64,000 nucleotides of DNA. It comes from Chloroflexota bacterium. Lineage in GTDB: Bacteria > Chloroflexota > Anaerolineae > Anaerolineales > UBA11579. Below, in pieces: positions 43,321-53,076 of the stretch. Location: positions 1-64,000 of the forward strand of contig JABJGH010000065.1 in NCBI GenBank assembly GCA_018662365.1, read 5' to 3'. How positions within the stretch are numbered: the stretch's first letter is position 1; each line of letters starts with the position of its first letter. The position numbers and the translations under genes were made by a program. The notes below the pieces were generated by a model. The model had not been told where the DNA came from. It worked only from the letters and a program-made list of their open reading frames with translations, and made no database searches.

Positions 43321-43371
43321 CTCCTTAAATATTAGATAGCCGGCACGCCATCCGGCTCTCTGCAAGGAGGA
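43321..43371. other. Nested inverted repeat after tag
   Basis: Outer arms CCTCCTT (43321-43327) and AAGGAGG (43365-43371) enclose an inner hairpin AGCCGG...CCGGCT (43339-43358). No T-run follows on the plus strand. It could be a terminator-like or RNA-stability structure for tag; a small RNA cannot be excluded. The rest of 43299-43548 shows no gene. Confidence 0.4.
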
Positions 43372-43548
43372 GAAGAAGAGTTCTAATTACTTTCTACATC
43401 ATAATTTTACTATTAAGCTCTTTCTGTTGCTTGACGCTTACCCTACGATTAACCTACGCTCCCCCTCCAATTCCTTTACAATATTGAAAGAATCAGTATT
43501 TAGACTGCTTTTCAACTATATATATTTATTTGGGAATCTCCCAATATA

Positions 43549-44331
43549 TTAATGATGCTTTGATAAGAAATCTGATAGCACCGAATTAAACTCCTCTGGC
43601 CTTTCCACTGGAGTGGCATGGCGGGAATCCTTAATTATCTCTAAGCGGGCATTAGGCAATCGCCTCACGTACGCCTCTTTAGTTTCAATGGAGGAATAAT
43701 CCTCATCCGCTGCGATCACCAATACAGGGCACTGGATCTCATGCAATTGATCGACCACAGACCATCCGATTGCCCCTCGCATTGAAGCCATATAAGCATC
43801 TTTATCATTTTCTGCCCACTGCTCCACAAAAATTTTCCGAATTTCTTCTTGTTCTGGTTTGATAAACAGTCCCTTGCTCAAAATTTCCCCAATTTTCCGC
43901 ATGCTAAAGAATTTAAAGATCACCAAACGTCTGAAAACAGATATTCGCTCCCCCAAAGATTTAGGGATCATGTCTGCCCAAGTATTTACAACTGTGAGTG
44001 TAGCTACCATTTCAGGAAAATCTACTGCGAATTGGAAAGCGATCCATCCTCCCATCGAAATTCCCACGATATGTGCTTGCTTGATCCCCAATTCATTTAA
44101 CAATCCTGCTAAATCCTTTGCAAACATTGGCACGGAATAAGGACCGGGGGGTTTCTCAGTTTTTCCATGGCCACGCACATCATAGGTCAACATCCGATAA
44201 TTTGAGGAAAATTCCGACTGGAATTGCCACCCTTCTGCGCTCGATCCCAGTCCATGAATGAACACGAGATCAGGTCCTTCGCCCTTTTGCTGATAATGAA
44301 TTTCTAGTCCTCCAACTTGTACTTTCGCCAT
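43549..44331 (-). CDS. Alpha/beta hydrolase
   Basis: A 260-aa alpha/beta-hydrolase with nucleophile elbow GISMGG, oxyanion-hole HGLGSS, Asp region VIAADEDYSS and catalytic His in SRHATPVERPEEF. Lid helices span about 130-200. It belongs to the 3-oxoadipate enol-lactonase/haloperoxidase-like group, but its substrate is unknown. A strong GGAGGGAGGG precedes the ATG. Confidence 0.92.
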   Translation of the reverse strand: MAKVQVGGLEIHYQQKGEGPDLVFIHGLGSSAEGWQFQSEFSSNYRMLTYDVRGHGKTEKPPGPYSVPMFAKDLAGLLNELGIKQAHIVGISMGGWIAFQFAVDFPEMVATLTVVNTWADMIPKSLGERISVFRRLVIFKFFSMRKIGEILSKGLFIKPEQEEIRKIFVEQWAENDKDAYMASMRGAIGWSVVDQLHEIQCPVLVIAADEDYSSIETKEAYVRRLPNARLEIIKDSRHATPVERPEEFNSVLSDFLSKHH

Positions 44332-44446
44332 CCATCCCTCCCTCCACTAATTTCGTCATCCTTCGTACCCAGTTACCCTTTTAGCTTATCATTTTCAAGA
44401 TAAAATATAAAGTGGTATTATTCATCGAGCTTTTTTTGGAGTGTAA

Positions 44447-45388
44447 ATGTCAAAATATAAAATAATGATAAGTGATAGTTTGGATCAGAGTGCTAGAGCA
44501 ATTCTCGATCATAAAGCTGACGTTGTAGATCGTGCCGGTATTTCAGCGGAGGATATTCTAAAAGAAATCGGTGAATATAATGCGCTGATCGTTCGAGGAC
44601 GAACTAAAGTTACCAAAGAACTACTTTCTGCTGCCTCAGAATTAAAAGTTGTGGGACGCGCAGGGGTTGGTGTTGATAATATTGATCTGGCTGCCGCAAA
44701 AGAAAATGGCATAAAAGTGGTCAATTCACCCACTGCTACCTCCAATGCCGTTGCAGAACATACTATCGCATTGATGTTGGCTCTTATTCGTAATGTCACC
44801 CTTGGAGACTCTGGCATCAAAGCAGGAAATTGGGAGAAGAAAGCGCTGCAAGGTATTGAGCTTTCGGGCAAAACATTAGGGATTATCGGCATGGGGAGAA
44901 TTGGTGCTCGGGTTGCAGAAATTGCAAAAATATTCAATATGCAGATCATTGGTTACGACCCATTCTTATCAGATGAAATAATTTCAGAGAGAAATGCAAA
45001 ACCAACGGAAATGGATCAACTTTTTGAGCAATCCGATTTAATCAGTCTTCATCTCCCTCTCACAAAGGATACTGAGAATCTCCTCAATGACACCACTTTT
45101 GAAAAAATGAAGAAGGGCGTTCGTCTTATTTGCGCCGCCCGGGGTGGCATTATTAACGAGAACGCTCTGGTCAACGCACTAAATTCAGGAAAAGTTGCTG
45201 GTGCAGCATTAGATGTATTTGAAAATGAACCTCCGGGGCTAACCGATCTAGTAACCCATAAGAATGTGGTTGCCACTCCTCATATAGGTGCTCAGACGGC
45301 TGAAGCTCAGGTAAGGGCAGCTAAAGATATTGCAGAAGAAATTCTTAATGCCCTCGAAGATAAGCCTCTTCGTTGGCAAATTGTGTAA
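44447..45388 (+). CDS. D-3-phosphoglycerate dehydrogenase-like oxidoreductase, short form
   Basis: A 313-aa D-isomer 2-hydroxyacid dehydrogenase. Rossmann motif GKTLGIIGMGRIGARVA, substrate/Arg region LICAARGGIINENAL, catalytic Glu near NEPPG and His in ATPHIGAQT. NSPTATSNAVAEHTIALML matches the SerA group. It lacks the ASB and ACT regulatory domains of long SerA, so serine feedback inhibition is not expected. GGAG precedes the ATG. It is followed 48 bp later by the M32 carboxypeptidase gene. Confidence 0.88.
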   Translation: MSKYKIMISDSLDQSARAILDHKADVVDRAGISAEDILKEIGEYNALIVRGRTKVTKELLSAASELKVVGRAGVGVDNIDLAAAKENGIKVVNSPTATSNAVAEHTIALMLALIRNVTLGDSGIKAGNWEKKALQGIELSGKTLGIIGMGRIGARVAEIAKIFNMQIIGYDPFLSDEIISERNAKPTEMDQLFEQSDLISLHLPLTKDTENLLNDTTFEKMKKGVRLICAARGGIINENALVNALNSGKVAGAALDVFENEPPGLTDLVTHKNVVATPHIGAQTAEAQVRAAKDIAEEILNALEDKPLRWQIV

Positions 45389-45436
45389 TACAGAAACAAT
45401 TAAAATCAATAATTGCTCAAAAGGAAGGAAAAAGAA

Positions 45437-46939
45437 ATGAAAGAGAAATTAGAAAAACTCAAATCCATATTAGCTGAAACACAAGATCTGGGTTTTGCAG
45501 GGGCTGTTTTAAGTTGGGATCAAGAAACATATATGCCCAATGGCGGTGCAGAAGCTCGAGGTCATATTTTAGGCACATTAGGAAAAATTGCTCATCAAAA
45601 ATTCACGTCTGATGAAGTTGGAAAGCTATTAGAAGATTTGGAATCGGAAACTGCCGACCTTGACCCAGATTCAGATGACGCAAGATTAATCAAAGTAACA
45701 AAACGAGAATTTGAAAAAAATACAAAAGTCCCAGGGGATATGATCGTTGAAAAAGCTAATCTGACTACGGCTAGCAACATGGCCTGGAGAGAAGCACGAG
45801 AGAATAATGATTTCTCACTATTTGCCCCCCATCTAGAAAAACTATTGGACTGGAATAAAAGGTATGTAGAACTCTTTGGCCCATACGATCATATTTATGA
45901 TCCCCTCCTCGATGATTATGAACCAAACATGAAAACTGCTGAAGTGAAGGCTATTTTTGATATTGTGAGGCCAAAACAGGTTGAAATCATTGAAGCGATC
46001 GCTGCAAAACCAGAAATTGACGATTCAGTACTTCATCAAAAATACCCCATCGATGCGCAAACTGCAATGGGCAATGAAATTATTACTGCAATTGGCTATG
46101 ATTTTAACCGTGGCCGAATGGATACAACGCATCATCCATTTTCCACAACCTTCGGTTATGGCGACAATCGAATTACTGTCAGATATGAAGAGGATTTCTT
46201 CAACCCATTTCTCTTTGCTGCCATGCATGAGGCCGGACACGCCATGTACGAACAAGGAGTATCCAAAGATCTCGAACGAACTCCTTTATTTGGGGGCACC
46301 TCATTAGCGATACATGAGTCCCAATCTCGGTTATGGGAAAACATGGTTGGGCGATCCAAACCATTCTGGGATTGGTATTATCCCAAACTTCAGGAACGGT
46401 TTCCAAACCAATTAGAAAATTCTGATGTGAATAGTTTTTATAAAGCGATTAACAAAGTTGAGCCATCCTATATTCGCGTAGAAGCAGATGAAGCAACCTA
46501 TAACCTTCACATCATGTTGAGGATGGAACTTGAGATCGATATGATGGAAGGGAAAATTGACATCAAAGATTTGCCCGATGCGTGGAATAGCAGATTCGAA
46601 GAATATTTAGGTATCGTGCCTGATAATGATGCTAACGGTGTACTCCAAGACGTCCACTGGTCCTTTGGTCTTTATGGTTATTTCTCTACATATGCACTAG
46701 GAAATCTAGTTTCAGCTCAATTATGGAATAGGATGCTAAAAGATCACCCCAATGTTGAAGAAGAAATTCGGGCGGGAAATTTCACAAGTATCTTTAATTG
46801 GATGAGTGAAAAGGTATATCGTCATGGGGCCAAATTTGATCCCCAAGAATTAGTCAAGTCCATCACTGGAAGCAATATCGACGGTGATGCCTATATTCAA
46901 TATCTCCACAAAAAATTTGGAGATATATACGAACTCTAA
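45437..46939 (+). CDS. Carboxypeptidase Taq (M32 family)
   Basis: A 500-aa metallocarboxypeptidase. The start at ATG 45437 follows AAGGAAGG. Zinc site HEAGH in AAMHEAGHAMYEQG, then the downstream Glu in HESQSRLWENMVGRS. Family motifs DQETYMPNGG and TTFGYGDNRIT are present, as is IRVEADEATYNLHIMLR. It removes C-terminal residues from peptides. Usual length is about 500 aa, so it is complete. A terminator follows. Confidence 0.95.
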   Translation: MKEKLEKLKSILAETQDLGFAGAVLSWDQETYMPNGGAEARGHILGTLGKIAHQKFTSDEVGKLLEDLESETADLDPDSDDARLIKVTKREFEKNTKVPGDMIVEKANLTTASNMAWREARENNDFSLFAPHLEKLLDWNKRYVELFGPYDHIYDPLLDDYEPNMKTAEVKAIFDIVRPKQVEIIEAIAAKPEIDDSVLHQKYPIDAQTAMGNEIITAIGYDFNRGRMDTTHHPFSTTFGYGDNRITVRYEEDFFNPFLFAAMHEAGHAMYEQGVSKDLERTPLFGGTSLAIHESQSRLWENMVGRSKPFWDWYYPKLQERFPNQLENSDVNSFYKAINKVEPSYIRVEADEATYNLHIMLRMELEIDMMEGKIDIKDLPDAWNSRFEEYLGIVPDNDANGVLQDVHWSFGLYGYFSTYALGNLVSAQLWNRMLKDHPNVEEEIRAGNFTSIFNWMSEKVYRHGAKFDPQELVKSITGSNIDGDAYIQYLHKKFGDIYEL

Positions 46940-46952
46940 TTATCAAGATTTT

Positions 46953-46992
46953 AAAAGACCTGGTTAAAAAAAAGACAGGTCTTTTTTTATTT
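46953..46992 (+). terminator. Terminator after the M32 carboxypeptidase gene
   Basis: AAAAGACCTG and CAGGTCTTTT arms around an A-rich loop, followed by a T-run. Confidence 0.85.
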
Positions 46993-47162
46993 AATATATT
47001 TACCGTTGTGACATTTGCCACTTGCTTTTTTTATCAAAATTGTTCAAAATAGAGATACAAGACAAACATACAGCACCAACTCCATCATTATTTTTCATCG
47101 TTGCCTACAATATCTTCCACCATCGCCGGGGGTCCAAATCAGCAGATATTCTGAGGTGGCAT

Positions 47163-49538
47163 ATGAAAAAGAATTCCCTTTTTATTTTTATATTCATTTT
47201 TTTGATGATCTCCAGCTGCAACTTGGTTCCAAGTAGCTACCAGATCGAAACAACCTCCGAATTAGGCCAGGAGACATTGTCCCGTGTAGATGATTTAAAC
47301 GCGATGCTAGACCGCGGTGTAGAGATTGGTCCTGAAACTCGAGCAACAATTGATGCGTTAAACACCACGATCAGCGAGGGACTCAAACTAGGATTCACCG
47401 ATTCTACTCTCTCGAGAGTAGATCAGTTATTAACAATGATTGAAGATGGCGTTGGCATCAAAGTGGGCTTAGATCCTGAAACAAATGCCACAGTAAATGG
47501 TTTAATCGAAACCTTAAACGATGCCCCTTCTCAATGGGAAGGTACAGCCAACCAGATCATCCACACCTTAGAAGAATCAACCTCCAATGTCGCTAAGACC
47601 ATGGCCAATGAAATTGAGGATCTTATGGATCAAGCACGAATTGATACTCAACAAATCACGGCTACGGTTGGGGTCGAATTTCGTTGTAATGTGGATTTTT
47701 TGAGCACAAGAGCTGGGGATACGGTTGATGCCTTTATTGGTCGTTCGATTGTGGGAAAACTCTACAGTATCGTTTCAGGAGAAGAACCCGAATTAAATCC
47801 AATTCCAGATCCATGGGTATGTCAGATCATCCCAGATCAAATTGATTTGGCACAAAATGGAGCCCAGGTCATTTTTGAATTAGCGGTGATTAAACTCAGC
47901 GGGTACGATTATGTCGATGAGAATTTACCGACTGCCAAGATCGTTGATGAAGCTGGCATAGCTGTCCCAACGGTTCCCTTATACCCCTTCCTAAGCAGTC
48001 CCTACCAAATTCAACTAAACCTTCAGGGATTGGATTTTAGCGCGATACCGCCCCGCTCAAGGATTCTATTTGATTGGCCTTCCTCGGGGGCAAGTTTTGC
48101 ACTTTCGATTGTTTTCCCAGACGAAGAGATTCTCCCCACCGAGACTCCCACCGCAACAATCACAATCACTTCTCCCAGTGTAGATATTTTAAAAGGACCG
48201 GGTATATTTTATAAAGTGCTCGGTCGAGCAGAATCTGGAGCGATCTATGAAGTTTTAGGCCAAAATGGCTCAGGAGATTGGTGGCAAATTGATTACGATG
48301 GCAGTGAAGCATGGGTCCAAAATTCTGCAGGAGTTCGAAACGAGCTTAGTGCCCCAGTAGTTTCTATCCCCCTTCCTCCACCTACAGCAGATTTTGTGAT
48401 GACCCCCTCTGCTGGTGAAGCTCCTTTAACTGTAGAGTTCACAAATTCTTCCTCCGACGGATACCAATGGGCATGGGATTTTGGAGATGGTATTGTTGCT
48501 TATGAGCCCAATCCAACACATACTTTTACTGGAGAAGGCACATATAACGTTTCTTTAAGAGTAGATAGCCAATTGGGATATGGCATTGTGAATAAAACGA
48601 TTGAAGTGGAACCAGCACCAATCGTTCTAATTCCCTTTCAACCGATCATTGTATATCCCTTCTTTCCAAACACCCCCACACCATCCTTCGGCTCAAAAAC
48701 TTTCTTGTTTAGAAATTTCACCCAATTACCAAATAATGCGCATCACGACACCGGAATTTTAACGAGTGGCTATGATTGCGGAATTGTAGGACTCTCTGCA
48801 ACGAGTGGCGATATCCACGAAAGTGGCGCGGATGACATCTTGGTTACAAGACTGACCCAGGAATTTGGTACTTGGTGGATCCACGCAAATTTCCATACGC
48901 ATAATAATCATGAAAGGTGGGATATCGCGGTTATGTGCGTATCAAAATTGCAAAGTTCTACTTACAATTTATATTCGGGAATTCGTGTCAATCCTTCCGC
49001 TAGAGAAACGATCGACCTTGAAGATCTAAATATCCCTGAAAACAGTTATTGCGGAATTGCGGGAATGGGAGCATACAATGGCGATATTCGTGAAGGAGGT
49101 ACCGCCCCCTATATTTTGAAGGCCTATTTAGAAAAGAGTCTTTCTACAGGAAATTGGGAATTAACTGCGAACTTTTATACTCATAACACCGAGGAAGTTT
49201 GGGATATTGATATTTTATGTATTTATGACAACCCAAACGTGCTCAACCATTTTTCCCTTACCCATTTAAGCAATAACGGACATCGTGATACCGGGGTAAG
49301 TAGCTCTGAATATGCCTGCGGCGTGATGGGCATGTATGCTTATAACGGAGATATCCAAGAAAATGATGCTGGGACTATTCTCCAAGCTTACACCTATGTG
49401 GGAGCCAATGGCAATTGGTTTGTGAAAACCGACTTTAGAACACATGGCACTCATGAAGAGTGGAATGTAAACATGCTCTGTGTAAAAAATTATTCAACCA
49501 CAATTGTTGGTAATTGGGGACAGGGGTGGGCCCCTTAA
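47163..49538 (+). CDS. Multidomain surface lipoprotein: helical repeats, SH3b, PKD and a triplicated Cys module
   Basis: Start at ATG 47163 has GAGGTGG 4-10 nt upstream; lipobox LMISSC. 791 aa. Residues 30-170 are helical with repeating LSRVDDLNAML-like units. Residues 331-395 resemble a bacterial SH3 (SPSVDILKGPGIFYKVLGRA). Residues 403-486 are a PKD domain (WAWDFGDGIVAYEPNPTHTF). The C terminus has three copies (about 514-599, 600-691, 695-777) of an 85-95-residue module with the pattern Y-x-CGI-x-G, GDI-x-E, F-x-TH, E-x-W-(D/N), then a second Cys (MCV, LCI, LCV). The module is unfamiliar to me. A two-Cys disulfide is likely. A small lipoprotein gene follows 14 bp later. Confidence 0.82.
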   Translation: MKKNSLFIFIFIFLMISSCNLVPSSYQIETTSELGQETLSRVDDLNAMLDRGVEIGPETRATIDALNTTISEGLKLGFTDSTLSRVDQLLTMIEDGVGIKVGLDPETNATVNGLIETLNDAPSQWEGTANQIIHTLEESTSNVAKTMANEIEDLMDQARIDTQQITATVGVEFRCNVDFLSTRAGDTVDAFIGRSIVGKLYSIVSGEEPELNPIPDPWVCQIIPDQIDLAQNGAQVIFELAVIKLSGYDYVDENLPTAKIVDEAGIAVPTVPLYPFLSSPYQIQLNLQGLDFSAIPPRSRILFDWPSSGASFALSIVFPDEEILPTETPTATITITSPSVDILKGPGIFYKVLGRAESGAIYEVLGQNGSGDWWQIDYDGSEAWVQNSAGVRNELSAPVVSIPLPPPTADFVMTPSAGEAPLTVEFTNSSSDGYQWAWDFGDGIVAYEPNPTHTFTGEGTYNVSLRVDSQLGYGIVNKTIEVEPAPIVLIPFQPIIVYPFFPNTPTPSFGSKTFLFRNFTQLPNNAHHDTGILTSGYDCGIVGLSATSGDIHESGADDILVTRLTQEFGTWWIHANFHTHNNHERWDIAVMCVSKLQSSTYNLYSGIRVNPSARETIDLEDLNIPENSYCGIAGMGAYNGDIREGGTAPYILKAYLEKSLSTGNWELTANFYTHNTEEVWDIDILCIYDNPNVLNHFSLTHLSNNGHRDTGVSSSEYACGVMGMYAYNGDIQENDAGTILQAYTYVGANGNWFVKTDFRTHGTHEEWNVNMLCVKNYSTTIVGNWGQGWAP

Positions 49539-49552
49539 AAAAGGAGAAGAGA

Positions 49553-49714
49553 ATGAAGAATATTAAACCTAATTCGATTTGGTTATTGATTGCGATTGCC
49601 TTTCTATCGTCATTATTGGCTGGCTGTGGTGCATCTGATGTCAATCCATTATGCTCCACTTGTCCGATTGCCCCCCTACTTGCAATTGGCTTATTTATTA
49701 TTTCAAAAAGATAA
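49553..49714 (+). CDS. Small Cys-containing lipoprotein
   Basis: A 53-aa protein starting at ATG 49553 with GGAGAAGAGA upstream. It is almost all signal peptide: lipobox LLAGC, then a short mature part (GASDVNPLCSTCPI) with a CxxC, followed by a second hydrophobic stretch (APLLAIGLFIIS). It lies 14 bp downstream of the multidomain lipoprotein gene and is likely co-expressed. Function unknown; the CxxC could bind metal or form a disulfide. Confidence 0.7.
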   Translation: MKNIKPNSIWLLIAIAFLSSLLAGCGASDVNPLCSTCPIAPLLAIGLFIISKR

Positions 49715-49917
49715 TTAATTATAGATAATACATAACAGTATTTCAAAAAATAGTCTATTTCTATTTAAGTATAAATAATAAAATTGACAGCTGCTTATCT
49801 ATGAAAGAAAATAATCTCTCTCCTTTCGTATTTTGCACTATGGTAAAATGCGCTGATTCGGGAGAATAAATAATTAGCCCGAATAATTCTCTAAAGTAGA
49901 TAGGCAAGTCACACTGA

Positions 49918-50892
49918 ATGAATACCAAAATTCAACAATTTCCAATATTACTATTTTTTCTTATTTTTCCAATTTTTTGCCTATCTTCATGCAATTCATC
50001 AATTACGGAAAATTTTAAAACTCCTGCCCCATCCATAAGTAAAACCAATCCCCCTTCTAATACCCTAAATACAAATAATAATTCTGAGTCAATTGATATC
50101 AAGGAAACGGAGGGTGCTTTATCCAACAATCAGGCTTCTAATTCCCAAGAACCTCCTCCAAATTTTGAGGAAACCCAAGAATCAATCGAAAACAATCCAT
50201 TTCTCACAATTCCAGAAAATTTTAATTTTCCTCTCTCGACAATCACAATATTTAATCCGGGAGATTTATCCCGGGTCACCTCCCCCTTCAAAGTTGTTGC
50301 AGAAATTCCCAAATCTCTTGAAAATAGGGCTTTTGTAGAACTTTTTGGAGAAGACGGTCGATTGCTGGATAGAGAAATTATATATAATTTTGGATTGAGC
50401 GGTTTTTATGATTTAACAATATCCGCTGAAATGGAATTTGAAACAATAACTCTTGCCGAAACAGGATTATTAAAAATTACCCTACTGGATGATTTTGGAA
50501 ATCCACTTTCTATTAGTTCAGTGCATTTGATTTTACTTAGGGAAGGAAATTCGGAAATTGCGGGATATGGAGATTTAAGAGAAAACTTGATCATTGAACG
50601 ACCTCAGGAGGATTTTGAGGCAGAAAACGGGAATATTTTTGTGTCGGGGTATGTGCGGGCACAAGACCTGGGAAGTCTAAAGATCAAGATCGTGAATGAA
50701 AATGGAGAAACTTTGCGGGAAACTGAGGGGGTTCTTTTGGAAACGAAAAATAGTGCCTATTCTCTATTCTTAGGGTCATTAGAATATTTTGTGGCTTCTC
50801 CTCTGGATGTGCAATTGGTCGTTGAAGCAATGGGTGAAAAAATCCCGGAAATAACTTCCCTTAGCTCTCGCCGTATCACTTTGGAACCCTGA
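49918..50892 (+). CDS. Lipoprotein with Ig-like (Gmad2-type) domain
   Basis: A 324-aa protein with lipobox CLSSC. A long Asn/Ser/Pro-rich linker (30-95) separates the anchor from beta-rich domains. The first (about 100-200: IFNPGDLSRVTSPFKVVAEI, VELFGEDGRLLDREII) resembles Gmad2-type immunoglobulin-like domains of cell-surface and spore-germination proteins; a second beta segment follows to the C terminus. No catalytic motif is seen. It is probably a surface adhesin or structural lipoprotein. It converges with the TyrA-like gene. Confidence 0.72.
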   Translation: MNTKIQQFPILLFFLIFPIFCLSSCNSSITENFKTPAPSISKTNPPSNTLNTNNNSESIDIKETEGALSNNQASNSQEPPPNFEETQESIENNPFLTIPENFNFPLSTITIFNPGDLSRVTSPFKVVAEIPKSLENRAFVELFGEDGRLLDREIIYNFGLSGFYDLTISAEMEFETITLAETGLLKITLLDDFGNPLSISSVHLILLREGNSEIAGYGDLRENLIIERPQEDFEAENGNIFVSGYVRAQDLGSLKIKIVNENGETLRETEGVLLETKNSAYSLFLGSLEYFVASPLDVQLVVEAMGEKIPEITSLSSRRITLEP

Positions 50893-50907
50893 TAGCGCAA
50901 AATTCTA

Positions 50908-51888
50908 TTACTTTTTAGATTTCCTTCCAAACATATTCCCAGCCCAATTTCTCCGCGAATCCCCTAAATCAATGTGGGGAGAATTTTCTCCCGTCCAATT
51001 TGCCGATATCCTTTCCCCCATCCATTTCATTCGTCCCTTCCTAGCTTTTTCCAGGTTTTCCTTTACGGTTTCAATTGATCCTTGAGAAATTTCATCCCGT
51101 AATTTTTGCATTTCCATGATGAACTCATCCATCACCCGAACCATATTTTCTTTATTCAGAACCGCAGCTTTTGCCAGAGACCCAGGAGAATCTTGATTTT
51201 CTATCAAGCTACTAGCTACCGCAAATGGTCTTCCCGCAAATTTTCTCCCTTCCTTCCAACTTCCTCTGGAGGTATTTGCAAGTATTAGTTCCGCGGAAAT
51301 CAATTGAGGCATAATGTGGACTGCAGCCATTATTCCATCAATTTCGACACCATCAGCAAATAATATGTGCGCATTTAACATTTCAGCTAATTCTGCAGAT
51401 GTTTTAATTGCGTCAGACGAAGCCCGTTGGCTTGGATTAATTGCAAATGTCCCCCCCTGAAATAGGTTTTCAGAAGCAGCATCAAATCCGCTTTCTAATT
51501 TTTCGATATGTGAAGGAGAGATCATGGGAGTAAATCCTACATAATTTACTTTTTCTGAAAAATAATTTTCAGCCCACTTTAAACTTGCTTCTCTCACAGG
51601 AGATGTATCTAAAACGACTGCATTTTCCTTTACCTTATCTCCAATCGTGCTCATAATTCCTTCCACTTCTTCAAGCGTTAAGGACAAAACAATGATATCG
51701 GCTCCCTCCACTGCCTTGAATATATTATTTTCTGCTTCATCAATTGCAGAAATCTTCTTGGCAAATTTTGGTAAACGTCCATCAGGATCAAACCCTACTC
51801 GTTGAAATTGAGCAGAATGTCCTGCAAGCCCCAGCCCGATAGATGTCCCAATCTGTCCTAAACCAAGAATAGCGATTTTTGTCTTCAT
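50908..51888 (-). CDS. Prephenate-dehydrogenase-like NAD(P)-binding protein
   Basis: A 326-aa protein with an N-terminal Rossmann motif (IAILGLGQIGTSIGLGL) and helical C-terminal domain (VHIMPQLISAELI, RPFAVASSL). The layout resembles TyrA, but the conserved His of the TyrA catalytic loop is not visible (GFTPMISPSHIEKLESGFDA) and the C-terminal third is basic. It may be a TyrA-fold dehydrogenase with another substrate. It is the third gene of the site-2 protease/HD/TyrA-like operon, 7 bp after the HD gene. Confidence 0.75.
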   Translation of the reverse strand: MKTKIAILGLGQIGTSIGLGLAGHSAQFQRVGFDPDGRLPKFAKKISAIDEAENNIFKAVEGADIIVLSLTLEEVEGIMSTIGDKVKENAVVLDTSPVREASLKWAENYFSEKVNYVGFTPMISPSHIEKLESGFDAASENLFQGGTFAINPSQRASSDAIKTSAELAEMLNAHILFADGVEIDGIMAAVHIMPQLISAELILANTSRGSWKEGRKFAGRPFAVASSLIENQDSPGSLAKAAVLNKENMVRVMDEFIMEMQKLRDEISQGSIETVKENLEKARKGRMKWMGERISANWTGENSPHIDLGDSRRNWAGNMFGRKSKK

Positions 51889-51895
51889 GAATTCC

Positions 51896-52423
51896 TCAAT
51901 TGTTATTATCGCAGTATTGTAAGACCTTTAAAAATTGGTCTTCTTCTGAATTTTCAAATTTTATTATATTGTCCTGATGACGTAGTATTAGTGAAAGAAC
52001 CATTGGAGATGCATTCGTTTTCTTGACCATTTCAGCCCCCCACTTTGGATGCATTTCTGATACTACAAACGCCTTGAAAAATCCCTTTGGCTCATTTTTC
52101 CCCCATATTTTTATCTGATTTGGGAAAAGCTTATTTCCCAACACAATCATTATTCGATCAAATATGTTTAGAGGATATCGGATTTTTCCAATGTCATGGA
52201 GTAATGCCGCAGTTAAGAGGTCTTCGTCATTGTCCACCTGTTCTAGAATTTGCCTACATACTGCTATTGCATGAAATTGTTCGGAAGCTTGAAATTTTTT
52301 AAATAGTCCGAATTGTTCTGAGTTTAGAATCGACGATACAAAAACAAGATCCTTTTTGCCAGGTTTTGCCAATAATGCTAGTAGAAACTGATTGATTCGA
52401 TAAGATATCTTTGAACGCGACAT
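51896..52423 (-). CDS. HD-domain protein
   Basis: A 175-aa phosphohydrolase-fold protein with conserved HD in ALLHDIGKIRYP, a preceding His (EQFHAIAVC), and a later HP/H region (EMHPKWGAEM, RHQDNI). Substrates of HD proteins include nucleotides and cyclic dinucleotides. The start codon overlaps the site-2 protease stop codon (TAATG), so translation is coupled. An upstream in-frame start at 52507 is rejected because it lies inside the protease gene. Confidence 0.88.
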   Translation of the reverse strand: MSRSKISYRINQFLLALLAKPGKKDLVFVSSILNSEQFGLFKKFQASEQFHAIAVCRQILEQVDNDEDLLTAALLHDIGKIRYPLNIFDRIMIVLGNKLFPNQIKIWGKNEPKGFFKAFVVSEMHPKWGAEMVKKTNASPMVLSLILRHQDNIIKFENSEEDQFLKVLQYCDNNN

Positions 52424-53061
52424 TAAGATAATAATCCAGCTAGAAATTGAGCGGGGGCAAATACAAACCAATCCGTGATGCGGAACCCAAAAAATGGCAA
52501 TACCCAAAGGAGAACAAATAAGGGGGCATAACTATATCCCCGAATCCTGTCCATGAATGCTTTCCCAGAATCAGGTAAAAAATAAATCAATACTTTTTCG
52601 CCATCCAGTGGGAATATTGGAAGGAGATTGAAAAAGGCCAGTACAAAATTAAAGAATATAAAATAAGTTAAAAATTCATAAAGTGAAGGGAATAACTGGC
52701 TTTCAGATTCGACCATATTGATCAGCCCGATCTTGATAGGAAAGGCCGCCAAAAGGGCTAAAATTACATTTGAAATGGGTCCAGCCAGGCTCACCCACAT
52801 ACGAGCAGATTTTGAACGACGTTCTAAAGTATAAGGATTAACCTCAACGGGTTTAGCCCATCCAAAACCGAAATTCAATAAAAATAATGAGCCAATAATG
52901 TCTAAATGCGCCAATGGATTAAGGGTTAATCGCCCTTGTTTTGCGGGTGTATCATCCCCAAAAATATCTGCCACCAAGGCATGTGCATATTCATGTACAC
53001 TGAAACTTATTAACAAAACAAAAAGCAAAGAAAAAATCATTGGGAAGGGCATATTGGACAT
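52423..53061 (-). CDS. Site-2 protease family (M50) protein
   Basis: A 212-aa integral membrane metalloprotease. The zinc site is HEYAHA in the second helix, and the third ligand is in the NLLPIFPLDG motif. About six helices are predicted. The short form lacks a PDZ domain. Family members cleave transmembrane segments of regulators; the target is unknown. GAGGTG precedes the ATG. It opens the three-gene operon. Confidence 0.92.
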   Translation of the reverse strand: MSNMPFPMIFSLLFVLLISFSVHEYAHALVADIFGDDTPAKQGRLTLNPLAHLDIIGSLFLLNFGFGWAKPVEVNPYTLERRSKSARMWVSLAGPISNVILALLAAFPIKIGLINMVESESQLFPSLYEFLTYFIFFNFVLAFFNLLPIFPLDGEKVLIYFLPDSGKAFMDRIRGYSYAPLFVLLWVLPFFGFRITDWFVFAPAQFLAGLLS

Positions 53062-53076
53062 TAAGTCACCTCGCGG

